This document shows, piece after piece, positions 25,770 through 34,087 of a stretch of 64,000 nucleotides of DNA (positions are counted from its first letter, which is position 1; the number at the start of each line of letters is the position of its first letter). The stretch is taken from contig JADJQU010000008.1 of the NCBI GenBank assembly GCA_016712565.1, positions 166,180 through 230,179 of the forward strand. Direction: 5' to 3'. Origin of the DNA: Planctomycetota bacterium (GTDB lineage: Bacteria; Planctomycetota; UBA1135; GCA-002686595). Both the position numbers and the translations under genes were made by a program. The notes under the pieces are model-generated. The model saw nothing but the letters and a program-made list of their open reading frames with translations. It was not told where the DNA came from and ran no database searches.

Positions 25770-26068
25770 CGTGGTTTGCGCGGCCAGGATGCCGGTCGGC
25801 CGAAATCCGTTTCACGAAACACGGGATTTCCCTCCCAGCCGGGGCGCCTTGGAAGGGCGAGGCGCGTGCCAAGGGCCCCCAGAACAGCGCGCGCCGCCTC
25901 GTCCCTTGCGGAAGCGAGTCGGCGCGCGGCGTGGCGGGCGCCTTGCGGCGCTCCCATCGGACACGGGGCCAAGCACCGTGCCGGGGCCCTTTGCCCGGGG
26001 CCAAGCCCCGTTTTGTGCTCGGGGCTTCGCCCCGTTTTACCCGGGGCTACGCCCCGTTCTACCCGGGG
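25770..26068. other. Intergenic region with a tandem hairpin array
   Basis: About 300 nt separate the sigma-fusion start from the lectin-like gene stop. The left part holds the sigma gene's upstream sequence with no promoter I can name. The right part contains the repeated GC hairpins listed separately at 25996-26078. Confidence 0.4.
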
Positions 26069-26078
26069 CTACGCCCCG
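25996..26078. repeat. Four tandem 15-nt GC hairpins (CGGGGC-NNN-GCCCCG type)
   Basis: Near-identical palindromes occur at 25996-26010 (CGGGGCCAAGCCCCG), 26020-26034 (CGGGGCTTCGCCCCG), 26042-26056 and 26064-26078 (both CGGGGCTACGCCCCG). They are separated by T-rich spacers of 9, 7 and 7 nt (TTTTGTGCT, TTTTACC, TTCTACC). The fourth unit overlaps the stop codon and last codons of the lectin-like gene. Hairpins followed by T-rich spacers could end transcription, but on the lectin coding strand the spacers read A-rich, so they are better placed for transcription from the left. A REP-like repeat is the alternative. Confidence 0.7.
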
Positions 26079-27400
26079 ATCGTGAACTCGATGGCGTCCG
26101 AGAGCGTCGAATTGTTGGGGAAGGGGATGCCGTTGTCGCGGCCCCAGCATTGGACGTCCACCAGGGTGCCCGGAAGTTGCAGGTAGGCCTGGGGCGTGCC
26201 GCCGAGGGCTCCCACGGCGAAGGCGTTGAAATCCATCTGGTAGTTGCCCGAGCAGTCGTTCGGCGGGGGATTGCCGCCCGAATTCATCGGCACCGAGCGC
26301 CGCACCGGTCCGGCGACGCACAGCAGGCCCCCCTGGAAGGGCGTCGTGGCGCGGCCGTTGTTCGTGTACAGGTACAGGCCCGGCTTGTTGTTGATCACAT
26401 TGGAGGTGCTCAGCGTGAAGCCCGAGCCCGCCGTGGCGCTCGACGTGCCCGTGGCGGAAATCGACGGTGTGCAGCCCAGGCTGTTCAGCTTGGCCGTGCA
26501 GTACACCACGGCCTGGGGACCGACCTCGACCACGCCGTGAACCTGGTTGTGGAAGCCCGTCGGGTTGTTCGGCAGGTCGTTCCACAGCGCATTCGGGTTG
26601 TTCTTGCGCATGCAGCCGTAGTTCTCGCCCGCGCCCGCGTTGTTGGGCTCGCCGAGGTCCCAGTTGGTGAACGTCACCGGATCGCCGCCGACCCAGACCC
26701 ACGTGCCCTCCACCAGGGCGTCGTTGAAGCCCGACCACAGGTCGATGTCCACGCCGAGATAATTGTGGAAGTTCGTGGTGATCCAGTCTTGCTCCGCCTG
26801 GTCGTCCACGGTCGTCAAGTGCCCGCCGAGCTCGATGGCGCGCGCTTCCGCGGCGGTCCAGGTCGAGTAGTCCAGCAGGTGGTACGTGTGGCCGTTCGCC
26901 GGATTGGTCGCGCTGGTGAGGATCGCCAGCGGCGGCACCTGGCCGATCGTGAACGTGCCCGTGCCCGCGGCGGCGCCGGGATAGACGCCCACGCGGATCA
27001 AATACGTCTGACCGGCCACCGCGGTGAACTGGACTTGGGATTGCAGCGCGCAGAAGTCGTCGTTGCAGGCCAGCACCGTGCCCGCGCAAGAGCCGTCGTA
27101 GACCGCCACCTTCGAGTCGATAGTGGTCTGGCTGCAGGTGTCCAGCTGGTAGTTGCCGCTGACCGCCGTGGTCCAGCTCCACCACACGTCGAGCTCGATC
27201 TGCGACTGACCCGACGACAGACACAGGTTGTCCGGAAGACCATCCGTGGTGGCGAGCGTGTTGTCGAAGCCGAAAACGCCCGGACCGGCGATCACTTGCG
27301 CGGTGGCGCAGTTGTCGTCGCCCTGGGCGAAGGAGGCATTGGAGAGAACGGTGACCAGGAGGCCCGCCCCGAGGAGGGGCAGGAAACGGCGTGAATTCAT
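26069..27400 (-). CDS. Secreted C-type-lectin-domain protein with YCTAK C-terminal module
   Basis: A 443-residue exported protein with signal peptide MNSRRFLPLLGAGLLVTVLSNASFAQG. Residues ~28-155 resemble a beta-sandwich pre-peptidase or adhesion domain (LDVWWSWTTAVSGNYQLDT, VAVYDGSCAGTVLACNDD). A C-type lectin-like domain at ~165-290 shows HTYHLLDYSTWTAAEARAIE, the WIND-like DLWSGFNDALVEGTWVW and the sugar/Ca2+ loop EPNNAGAGENYG. The C-terminal ~140 residues (YCTAKLNSLGCTPSIS...EFTIGA) match the module at the end of the propeller gene at 20723. It is likely a surface-exposed binding protein; the ligand is unknown. Confidence 0.85.
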   Translation of the reverse strand: MNSRRFLPLLGAGLLVTVLSNASFAQGDDNCATAQVIAGPGVFGFDNTLATTDGLPDNLCLSSGQSQIELDVWWSWTTAVSGNYQLDTCSQTTIDSKVAVYDGSCAGTVLACNDDFCALQSQVQFTAVAGQTYLIRVGVYPGAAAGTGTFTIGQVPPLAILTSATNPANGHTYHLLDYSTWTAAEARAIELGGHLTTVDDQAEQDWITTNFHNYLGVDIDLWSGFNDALVEGTWVWVGGDPVTFTNWDLGEPNNAGAGENYGCMRKNNPNALWNDLPNNPTGFHNQVHGVVEVGPQAVVYCTAKLNSLGCTPSISATGTSSATAGSGFTLSTSNVINNKPGLYLYTNNGRATTPFQGGLLCVAGPVRRSVPMNSGGNPPPNDCSGNYQMDFNAFAVGALGGTPQAYLQLPGTLVDVQCWGRDNGIPFPNNSTLSDAIEFTIGA

Positions 27401-27544
27401 GGTGGGGTGCCTTCGATGTCGGGGGCTCTCGGGATCGGTGGGGGGATCGAGACTATCCTAACGGGCCCCGGCGCGGGCGGTTGGCCGGGAAGGGAGACCT
27501 CCCCCTCCTGACGTGCGGTCGGCCGTCCTGAACGAGGCGCAACG

Positions 27545-28729
27545 ATGGCGAAACCGTTTTCCCTGTTCCTGGTTCTCGCGGCTCTGCTCGTCCTGGGGCT
27601 TTGGTTTGCCCTGCGCGGGGCTGGACCCTCCTCCACCCTTGAGCCCCATGGGGCGCCCGCGGGGCCCGCGGGTCCAAGGTCCACGGCCCCGCCCGAGGCC
27701 TCCGAGCGCGAAACCCGGGAGCCCACGGCCGCCGTCGTGGAGCCCGCCCCGGTGGTCCCCACGGCGGAGGTCCAGGCGCCGACGGCCGTCGTCTTCTGGG
27801 CGCGCGTGGTGCGAGACGAGGATGGGGTGCCGCTGCCCTTCGTACAGGCCGAGTATGCGCGCATCGAGGGCGAGGGTCCGTCCGTGCAGCGCACGCCCCT
27901 CAAGACCGACGCGGAAGGCCTGGTGGAGATCCGCGGTTTCGCGGAACACGAGGGAGCGCTGCTGGTGGACCTCGCGGACTTCGCACAGGCCGCGGCACCG
28001 ATCGTGCCCGGTCACGGAACGCGCGAGAAGGCCTTCGTGCTGCGCCTCACCCGCGCGGCGGCCCTGCGCGTGTCCGTCCGCGGCCCCTCGGGGGCGGCGC
28101 GCCCCGGCGTCGTGGTGCGGGCTTCGGCCCGCGATCACGAACTCTCCCAATCGGACTTCTGGTTCGACGACGCCCAGCACGTGCGCTCCGAGTTCGTGGC
28201 CGCGACCGATGGCCAGGGCCTTGCGCTGCTCGGAGGCCTGCCGCCGACAGTGGAGCTGGAGCTCAGCGTGAGCGAGGGAGGGAAGCTCCTGATGCGCGAT
28301 CCGCGTCGCTGGAGCCTCGATCCCGGCGAGACCCGCGAGGTGACCCTGGCGGTGGGCGGCACGGCCACCCTGGCCGGCCGCGCGATCGACCAGAACGGCG
28401 CCGCGGTGCGCGACCAGGAACTGTGGCTGGTGAAGCCCGATCCAACCATGGGGCTCGTGTTCCGCGAGTGGACCACGCCGACGCAGCGCGTGCGCACGGA
28501 CGTCGAGGGTCGCTTCGAGTTCGCGGACGTCGCCGAGGGCGAATGGTGGATCGGCCCCGCCCCCGGGAGCCAGGGTCTGGTCGCGGCGCCGCTCCCGCCT
28601 CCGGCCGCGGAGCAGGCCTTGGCCGCCATCGCCGAACGAGTCGTGCTGGCCCCGGGGGCCGGCCGCGTGGAAATCGTGCTGCGGCTGGTGCGCGGGCTCT
28701 ACCGGCGCTGCCTCGCGCAGCGGCCGTGA
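27545..28729 (+). CDS. Membrane-anchored carboxypeptidase-regulatory-like protein, probably truncated
   Basis: A 394-residue protein with an N-terminal membrane helix (PFSLFLVLAALLVLGLWFAL), a Pro/Ala-rich linker, then beta-sandwich repeats of the CarboxypepD_reg type (VVFWARVVRDEDGVPLPFVQ, TATLAGRAIDQNGAAVRDQ, TDVEGRFEFADVAEGEWWI). It ends abruptly at VEIVLRLVRGLYRRCLAQRP. In such proteins a GLYxxGRV segment normally starts the next repeat, so the natural 3' end appears lost. The loss coincides with the left edge of the low-GC island. It resembles the extracytoplasmic part of the sigma fusion at 23214 and is divergent from the lectin-like gene. Confidence 0.75.
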   Translation: MAKPFSLFLVLAALLVLGLWFALRGAGPSSTLEPHGAPAGPAGPRSTAPPEASERETREPTAAVVEPAPVVPTAEVQAPTAVVFWARVVRDEDGVPLPFVQAEYARIEGEGPSVQRTPLKTDAEGLVEIRGFAEHEGALLVDLADFAQAAAPIVPGHGTREKAFVLRLTRAAALRVSVRGPSGAARPGVVVRASARDHELSQSDFWFDDAQHVRSEFVAATDGQGLALLGGLPPTVELELSVSEGGKLLMRDPRRWSLDPGETREVTLAVGGTATLAGRAIDQNGAAVRDQELWLVKPDPTMGLVFREWTTPTQRVRTDVEGRFEFADVAEGEWWIGPAPGSQGLVAAPLPPPAAEQALAAIAERVVLAPGAGRVEIVLRLVRGLYRRCLAQRP

Positions 28730-28948
28730 TCTGCCGCACCCCTCCGGTGCTCCGAGTAACCAGGGGCCGTGTGTGGGTATCCCAGGGAGCGAATCCAGGT
28801 GCCTTGCATGCAATGCCTCATAGAACTGATCCGCTGGCGGAACGACCTGACGATTCCAAGACGACTCCTCGGTGCAGATCTTCGAGGAGGCAGGTTGCTC
28901 GCTCTTAACCGGCGCCTTCGGTCTTGGCCGCCGCTGATCGGGCGAACC

Positions 28949-30178
28949 ATGTTGCATCGTGGGATCCATGTGCTCAGGGGTGGGCGATGTCCTCACATTT
29001 CCATTCTTATTCAATTCATAGGATTCTTCGCCATCGCATCTCATGCGCTCGGCCAGGATCAAGATCCGTGCACGGCAGCTTATGTAAGAGTCGCAAGCCC
29101 ACAATTCTCTCAAATCACTCATATCATAGGGGACACTGGGACTGGTTACGCAAAGACGGGCCTTCCAATCCCTGAGCCCATCAGAGTTGGGATCCAAGCC
29201 ACAGATGTTGACCGGCTTTGGTATAAGTGCCTGAGCGAGTGCCAGGAGCAATTAGTGCCGGGGAATTGGAGCGTTGACTGGACCCTCGAATCCACCTCGA
29301 ACTCGAAAGGGAAATTCATATCGAGCCTCGGCGCTCAAGTCGACACGATTCTAGATGCGCAGCAGGTTGTGTACCTTCCTCCAAGAGATCTGATGTGCGA
29401 TGGAGAGCAAACAATCTATATCAAAGCAAGGATATACGATATCGGCTCAGCCGCGGATCTTAGAGACGCAGATATGAACGTCCGATTCGTGGTCTTGATT
29501 AGGCGACCCGGAACGGCGGGGGCGCTTTTCAGCATCTCAATCACAAAGGAAGACTTCACATATCCTACGGAAACGGTTCCTCCCTGCACGGCTATGCCCG
29601 GTGGATGCTGTACGCTCGTTGGGAAAGGCTACGATGCAGGTGGAGCGGTCGCGGCAACCCTCGATCCCGTGCCCTCAGCACTCCTAGTTAATGAAATCCG
29701 TGCATTTGTGATTCACGGTGGCGATACTGACATCGTCCACTTCGAATGCGGGCTAGCCCCGAACTGCCCCTCTGTACTCAATGGCGGCGACTTGGATGAC
29801 ACTATCTCTTGCACCTGGACTGTACTCAATCCTCCCGCCAGCGGCATGGGACCCAGCTTCTTGGGTCAGGGAAAGACTGTCATATTCAAGTCCGGCGAAG
29901 TGCCAGGCAACTACGAGATCAAGGTGACCGTTAATGATGCGCCCGTAGGGTATGATGACACTCCTCCACTTGAACTTCCTCCCTTCAAGGTGCTCGTTTG
30001 CAAGCTTGACTTCATCGATCAGGGCAACAACATCTTGCCGAAGTTGGACTCAATTACTGAGCACAATGAAGGCCTTCGAATCAGCCAACGAATTACCGAT
30101 GACGGCACGATGAATGTCCAAGATCCAAATGGGCCAACATTTGCCGGTCCTCCAGGGCCATCCGAGCCAAGAACATAA
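28949..30178 (+). CDS. Secreted protein of unknown function in the low-GC island
   Basis: A 409-residue frame in clearly lower-GC DNA with codon use unlike its neighbours. ATG 28949 precedes a signal peptide (ISILIQFIGFFAIASHALGQD). The mature part is Cys-containing and beta-rich (WYKCLSECQEQLVPGNWSVD, SCTWTVLNPPASGMGPSFLG, GNYEIKVTVNDAPVGYDDTP), suggesting Ig-like domains. The frame is open upstream to 28769 but without signal-like sequence. The end is Pro/Gly-rich and is overlapped by another frame (30114-30434) that reads like its continuation, so a frameshift near 30160-30178 is likely. I know no homologue. Confidence 0.6.
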   Translation: MLHRGIHVLRGGRCPHISILIQFIGFFAIASHALGQDQDPCTAAYVRVASPQFSQITHIIGDTGTGYAKTGLPIPEPIRVGIQATDVDRLWYKCLSECQEQLVPGNWSVDWTLESTSNSKGKFISSLGAQVDTILDAQQVVYLPPRDLMCDGEQTIYIKARIYDIGSAADLRDADMNVRFVVLIRRPGTAGALFSISITKEDFTYPTETVPPCTAMPGGCCTLVGKGYDAGGAVAATLDPVPSALLVNEIRAFVIHGGDTDIVHFECGLAPNCPSVLNGGDLDDTISCTWTVLNPPASGMGPSFLGQGKTVIFKSGEVPGNYEIKVTVNDAPVGYDDTPPLELPPFKVLVCKLDFIDQGNNILPKLDSITEHNEGLRISQRITDDGTMNVQDPNGPTFAGPPGPSEPRT

Positions 30179-30434
30179 TGTAGATCCTTCAAAGCCATAT
30201 CCGGCGGAGACATACAGCCATGAGACCGCGCACTTCCTTCGTGACGTGGGAAATGCCATGCACAATGGCCAAACTCAGGAGGCAATTCAATATGGATCGA
30301 TATCAGTCGGTGTCCCTGGCGAAGCAACCAATCGCCGTCGTCGTATGATGGACTCCGACTGTGCGGATGCCCGCCAATACGGAGCGCCATTTTTGGCCAA
30401 TGTCTGTGTGCCAATTCCAGAGAAGAAGCAGTGA
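30114..30434 (+). CDS. Fragment with an HExxH motif, likely 3' part of the preceding gene
   Basis: A 106-residue frame overlapping the end of the secreted protein gene by 65 nt. After about 25 residues without protein-like character it reads DPSKPYPAETYSHETAHFL and continues to a Cys-containing end (CADARQYGAPFLANVCVP). HETAH fits the zinc-metallopeptidase consensus HExxH, but no downstream ligand is evident. It has no signal peptide or ribosome-binding site, which favours it being the frameshifted C-terminus of the 28949 product. Its stop overlaps the GTG start of the next frame. Confidence 0.4.
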   Translation: MSKIQMGQHLPVLQGHPSQEHNVDPSKPYPAETYSHETAHFLRDVGNAMHNGQTQEAIQYGSISVGVPGEATNRRRRMMDSDCADARQYGAPFLANVCVPIPEKKQ

Positions 30435-30730
30435 ACAGTTTCATTTCGATCCGCTGGCCAGACTTCACGATCTCTCATATGCTCACTCCTGCTGTCATCG
30501 CATTCGCGCTTCTTGCTGGATGCAAGTCCGCTACGGGTCTTCCTCCTGATGGGATCCCCAGCCGCAATCCGCGATTGGACTGCAATCGATCGATGGTAGG
30601 CTCCAGAGCATTGCTCAGTGGGCTAGCTCGACGACCAATGAGAATTGCTCCGGGACTGATATTGAATCCGCAGTCAACCATCTTCGCAGTTGCGGGGCTA
30701 GTGGTGATTCAGGCTTGGTCCCAGATCTAA
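30431..30730 (+). CDS. Lipoprotein N-terminus, frame interrupted
   Basis: A frame of 99 codons starting GTG at 30431, with an internal ATG at 30479 that opens a lipoprotein signal, MLTPAVIAFALLAGCKSAT, with lipobox LLAGC. After about residue 38 the sequence loses protein character. Another frame picks up with WDPQPQSAIGLQSIDGRLQS and runs through to the frame starting at 30715. A single-base shift near 30545-30550 would join the two into one lipoprotein of about 300 residues. Confidence 0.45.
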   Translation: MNSFISIRWPDFTISHMLTPAVIAFALLAGCKSATGLPPDGIPSRNPRLDCNRSMVGSRALLSGLARRPMRIAPGLILNPQSTIFAVAGLVVIQAWSQI

Positions 30731-31371
30731 GGGTAGTAGCTGAGGCGGCATCCGAAGGCTATGTCGACTTAGTGGCACTTGAGGCGCTGGACGCCTGTTG
30801 GAGACTAGGCGAGCCTCCCTCGACTTTTCTTGGATATGCACGTGGGTTTAGGGAAAGGCCGATGCTTGCCCATTTCGCAGTGCTTATACTAGGACGAGCG
30901 GCGGACGTTTCATATGTCGGGCAGGTGGACCAGATTCGCAGCAGCGCTCAAGCTGCAAAGATCAGCCGGTCAAACTTCATCGAGCTGGCAGCAACGAAGG
31001 CTGCTCAGGTCGTCCAATATTCCAACCATGTGGAATCAAGGACATCTATTCGAGAAATGGTCGAACTATTGTCCGTGCTAAGCCTTGGGGAGTTTTCGCC
31101 TCTTCGAAGGTCGGAACTGAGTAATGAATCGTCGCTTGAGAGAAATGATCCTCTGACCGTGTGGGCTAGGAATCGAATACATGAACTCTCCGCCGGTTCG
31201 CCTCTTGAGGTCGCCACTGCGATTCTGCAGTTCAGCTTCGACGGTTTGATGCCTCCGGGAAACGTGAACTTTGATAGAGACAGGCTGCGTTGGGAATCTC
31301 GCGATCGCGTGAGCTCGTTTCTTTCCAGTGAGAGCCTACAGGCTTATCGTGCTGGAAAACCTGCGAAGTAG
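30715..31371 (+). CDS. C-terminal part of the island lipoprotein
   Basis: A 218-codon frame of unknown family, mainly helical (EAASEGYVDLVALEALDACW, SIREMVELLSVLSLGEF), with no signal peptide of its own. Its reading sense extends upstream of the first ATG to about 30550, in the frame that follows the broken lipoprotein start at 30431. I therefore interpret 30431-31371 as one gene with a frameshift. Low-GC codon usage matches the rest of the island. The helical, repeat-like pattern could be a TPR/HEAT-type fold; this is only a guess. Confidence 0.5.
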   Translation: MVPDLRVVAEAASEGYVDLVALEALDACWRLGEPPSTFLGYARGFRERPMLAHFAVLILGRAADVSYVGQVDQIRSSAQAAKISRSNFIELAATKAAQVVQYSNHVESRTSIREMVELLSVLSLGEFSPLRRSELSNESSLERNDPLTVWARNRIHELSAGSPLEVATAILQFSFDGLMPPGNVNFDRDRLRWESRDRVSSFLSSESLQAYRAGKPAK

Positions 31372-31706
31372 GCCTGGGCTTCGGGAGCCTGCCTGGCTTT
31401 GACCCTAGCCTTCCATCGTGCAATCAGCCGTCTCCCGGCGAATGACCTGCGCGGCCAGACCCCACTCGGCCCCCCGCCGGCGCGCGCGTGCCTTTCCGCG
31501 TCTCGTCCTCAACCGCCCCCACGAGATTCGACGCCCCACCGGGCGAACCCACACTTCGACTCCGACCGCGACCGCCACGAGCACGCCGGCAAACCGGAGC
31601 CTGCGAAGCGCCCCGCCCCCTCGACACCAACCAACCGCGACAAGGCCGCCCCCCCTCAGGTGACGTGAATCGCCTGGAGGGGCCCGCGCTAGGATGGGCG
31701 CACGCC
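31372..31706. other. Intergenic region at the right edge of the low-GC island
   Basis: Base composition returns to high GC at about 31420. The stretch 31450-31670 is strikingly C-rich on the plus strand, with few purines except in short clusters. No gene, hairpin or attachment-site duplication of the left edge (28735-28760) is visible. Confidence 0.35.
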
Positions 31707-32564
31707 ATGTTCCGCCTCGCCTACAACACGAACGGGCTCGCGCACCACCGGCCGGAGGATGCGCTGCGGCTGCTGGCTGACCTCGGGTACGAGGGGGTGG
31801 CCCTGACGCCCGACGTCGGGGGGCTGGACCTGTACGACCTCGACCCGCGGCGGGTGGGGCGGCTGCGCGGCCTGGCGGAGGAGCGGGGGCTGGAGCTCTC
31901 GATCGAGACCGGCGGCCGCTTCCTGATGGATCCGGCGCGCAAGCACTTCCCCTCCCTGCTGGAGAATCGGGCCGAGGACCGGGCCCGCAGGGTGGACTTC
32001 TACGTCCGCTCGATCGACCTCGCGGCCGAGCTGGGGGCCGAGCTGGTTTCCCTCTGGGCAGGGGTCGCCCCCAATGGGGTGAGCGAGGCCGAGGCGTGGC
32101 GGCGGCTCGCGGAGGGGCTGTTGCCGGTCCTGGACCATGGCCGTGATCGCGGCGTGCGCATCGCCTTCGAGCCGGAACCCGGGATGCTCATCGAGCGGCC
32201 GGAGGGCTACCGGGAGCTGGTGGAGCGCCTCGGCGAGCGGGGCGGCGAGCTGGGGCTGACCCTGGACGTCGGCCACCTGATCGCCACCGGGGACCTGCCG
32301 GGCGAGCGGACCATCGGCCAGCAGATTGCCGCCCTGGAGGACTGCCTGGTGCACGTGCACCTGGACGATGCCCTGCCCGGCGTGCACGAACACCTGCCCT
32401 TCGGACGGGGCGTACTCGACCTCGGGGCCACGCTGGGGGCCCTGGCGGCCATCGGCTACGACGGGCTCGCCGCCGTGGAGCTCTCCCGCGAGAGTCACCG
32501 CGGCCCGACGGCGGCGGCGGAGGCACTGGCCCAAATCCGGGACGCGCGGGTTCACCCGGATTGA
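31707..32564 (+). CDS. Sugar phosphate isomerase/epimerase (xylose-isomerase-like TIM barrel)
   Basis: A 285-residue AP-endonuclease-2-type TIM barrel. It starts MFRLAYNTNGLAHHRPEDAL, followed by LGYEGVALTPDVGGLDLYDL. The metal-ligand strands are recognisable: IAFEPEPGML (Glu), LTLDVGHLIATGD (Asp, His), HVHLDDALPGVHEHLPFGRG (His, Asp) and AAVELSRESH (Glu). It resembles the EboE-like and hydroxypyruvate-isomerase-like families. The ATG at 31707 is where conserved sequence begins, although the frame is open upstream. The substrate is unknown. Confidence 0.85.
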   Translation: MFRLAYNTNGLAHHRPEDALRLLADLGYEGVALTPDVGGLDLYDLDPRRVGRLRGLAEERGLELSIETGGRFLMDPARKHFPSLLENRAEDRARRVDFYVRSIDLAAELGAELVSLWAGVAPNGVSEAEAWRRLAEGLLPVLDHGRDRGVRIAFEPEPGMLIERPEGYRELVERLGERGGELGLTLDVGHLIATGDLPGERTIGQQIAALEDCLVHVHLDDALPGVHEHLPFGRGVLDLGATLGALAAIGYDGLAAVELSRESHRGPTAAAEALAQIRDARVHPD

Positions 32565-32662
32565 ACCTGTCTTCACCGAAGAGCCACCTTGCACGGGTAG
32601 CCCGCCGTGCCCAGACTCGCCCCCGGCGCCGAGGGGTCTTCCCGACTTCCGCGCCCCATCCG

Positions 32663-32902
32663 ATGGCCGAACAGAGCCCCAGCGAAGTCCCCGCGGGCAT
32701 GCACCTTTGTCCGACGCGCGTCGATGCCGCGCCGGTGCTCTTCGCCCACACGGTCACCGTGCCGATGTGCCAGCAGCGCCAGCGCGAGCACTACCACAAG
32801 TGTTTCACTTGCGCGCACAACAACGCCCTGTCGAGCGTGCGCCGGGTGGCGCCCGAGGTGTTGGCGCGCCTGGAAAAGCCGCGCCGGGTCGGAGCGGGCT
32901 GA
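32663..32902 (+). CDS. Small Cys-rich protein of unknown function
   Basis: A 79-residue protein starting MAEQSPSEVPAGMHLCPTRV, with a cluster of possible metal ligands (CQQRQREHYHKCFTCAHNN). One Cys lies near residue 16 and three fall within MCQQRQREHYHKCFTC, together with two His; this resembles a small zinc site. It follows the isomerase gene and its stop codon directly abuts the stop of the convergent LeuA-like gene, with no nucleotide between. I do not recognise the family. Confidence 0.6.
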   Translation: MAEQSPSEVPAGMHLCPTRVDAAPVLFAHTVTVPMCQQRQREHYHKCFTCAHNNALSSVRRVAPEVLARLEKPRRVGAG

Positions 32903-34087
32903 TCAGCCCCGCGCCGCCGCCAGGATCTCGTCGTCCTTGAGCAGGCGGGGCGTGGCCTTGGCGAGTGCCAGGACGCTCTCGACCGCGGCGTCGGACGGCT
33001 GGACGCCGTGCTTTTCCAGGAACCAGATCACGTTCGACTTGCCCGACATGGGGCCGATCTTGATCACCTGTTCCAGGCCGACCATGTCCGCCGGGACTCC
33101 CGAATACACCCGGTTCGCCAGCCAGACGTCGCCCTTCTTGAAGGCTTTGATCACGGCGGCGGCGTGGACCCCGGTGCCGGTCTCGAAGGCGTCCGAGCCG
33201 AACACCGGGTAGTTCGTGGGCAGGGGCACGCCGATGGTCTTCGCCGCCAGCCGCACGTAGTCCCCCAGGGCCGACAGGTCGTTGTCGATCCAGCCGAGCA
33301 GCCGCAGGTTGACCAGCAGGAGGTCCATCTCCGTGTTGCCCGCGCGCTCACCGACGCCCAGGGCGGTGGCGTGGACGCGGGTTGCGCCCGCTTCCAGGGC
33401 GGCGAGCGTGTTCACCAGGCCGAGCCCGCGGTCGCGGTGGCCGTGCCAGTCGACCCCCACGTCGGTCCCGGTGCGGCGCACGATGCTGACCACGTACTCC
33501 ACCAGGGCGCGCACCCCCTCGGGGGTCGCGTGGCCGCAGGTGTCGCAGACGCAGATCCGCTTGGCTCCGGCCTCGATGGCGGTCGTGTACAGGGCGCGGA
33601 CGTGCTCGGGATTCGCCCGGGTGGTGTCCTCGGTCACGAACATGCACGTGAGCCCCTGCTTGACCGCGAAGCTCACCGACTCGCGCACCAGCCCGAGCAT
33701 CTTCTCGAACTCCCAGTTCTCGGCGTACTGGCGGATCGGCGAGGAGCCGATGAAGGCGCAGACCTCCACCGGCTGCCCGGTGGCCTGGTTGCGGCAGGCC
33801 ACGTTGGCCTTGATCTTCAGGGGCGCCATCTCGCGCACCAGCCGCGTGATGTGCTCCCGCGCCCGGGCGCCGGCGCCGGGCAGGCCCACGTCGGCGGTCT
33901 GGATGCCCAGGCGCTCCATCAAGTGGACCAGCTCGATCTTCGTTTCGAGGGAGGGATCGGTGGCCGAGGGGCTCTGCAGTCCGTCCCGCAGCGTCTCGTC
34001 GTCGAACATCACCTGCCGGGGGCGCTTCGCCGGCTGTCCGCAGGTGTTCCAGTCGTAGATCAGGCTGTCGCGGTCGATGGCGGTCAT
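32903..34087 (-). CDS. LeuA/homocitrate-synthase-family acyltransferase without regulatory domain
   Basis: A 394-residue enzyme of the DRE-TIM family that condenses acetyl-CoA with a 2-oxo acid. The signature FDDETLRDGLQSPS near residue 29 replaces the usual RDGEQ/DTTLRDG block. The metal-binding HGHRDRGLGLVNTLAALEAG and the ATALGVGERAGNTEMD loop are present. The protein lacks the C-terminal allosteric domain of LeuA (about 510-550 residues), so it is not a feedback-regulated leucine enzyme of the classical type. The ATG at 34087 is the last before the core. It is divergent from aspartokinase. Confidence 0.85.
   Translation of the reverse strand: MTAIDRDSLIYDWNTCGQPAKRPRQVMFDDETLRDGLQSPSATDPSLETKIELVHLMERLGIQTADVGLPGAGARAREHITRLVREMAPLKIKANVACRNQATGQPVEVCAFIGSSPIRQYAENWEFEKMLGLVRESVSFAVKQGLTCMFVTEDTTRANPEHVRALYTTAIEAGAKRICVCDTCGHATPEGVRALVEYVVSIVRRTGTDVGVDWHGHRDRGLGLVNTLAALEAGATRVHATALGVGERAGNTEMDLLLVNLRLLGWIDNDLSALGDYVRLAAKTIGVPLPTNYPVFGSDAFETGTGVHAAAVIKAFKKGDVWLANRVYSGVPADMVGLEQVIKIGPMSGKSNVIWFLEKHGVQPSDAAVESVLALAKATPRLLKDDEILAAARG

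Noticed and set aside
30160..30178. Programmed ribosomal frameshifting in the island gene
   Set aside because: No slippery heptamer or downstream pseudoknot is visible. Gene decay or an assembly indel is simpler.
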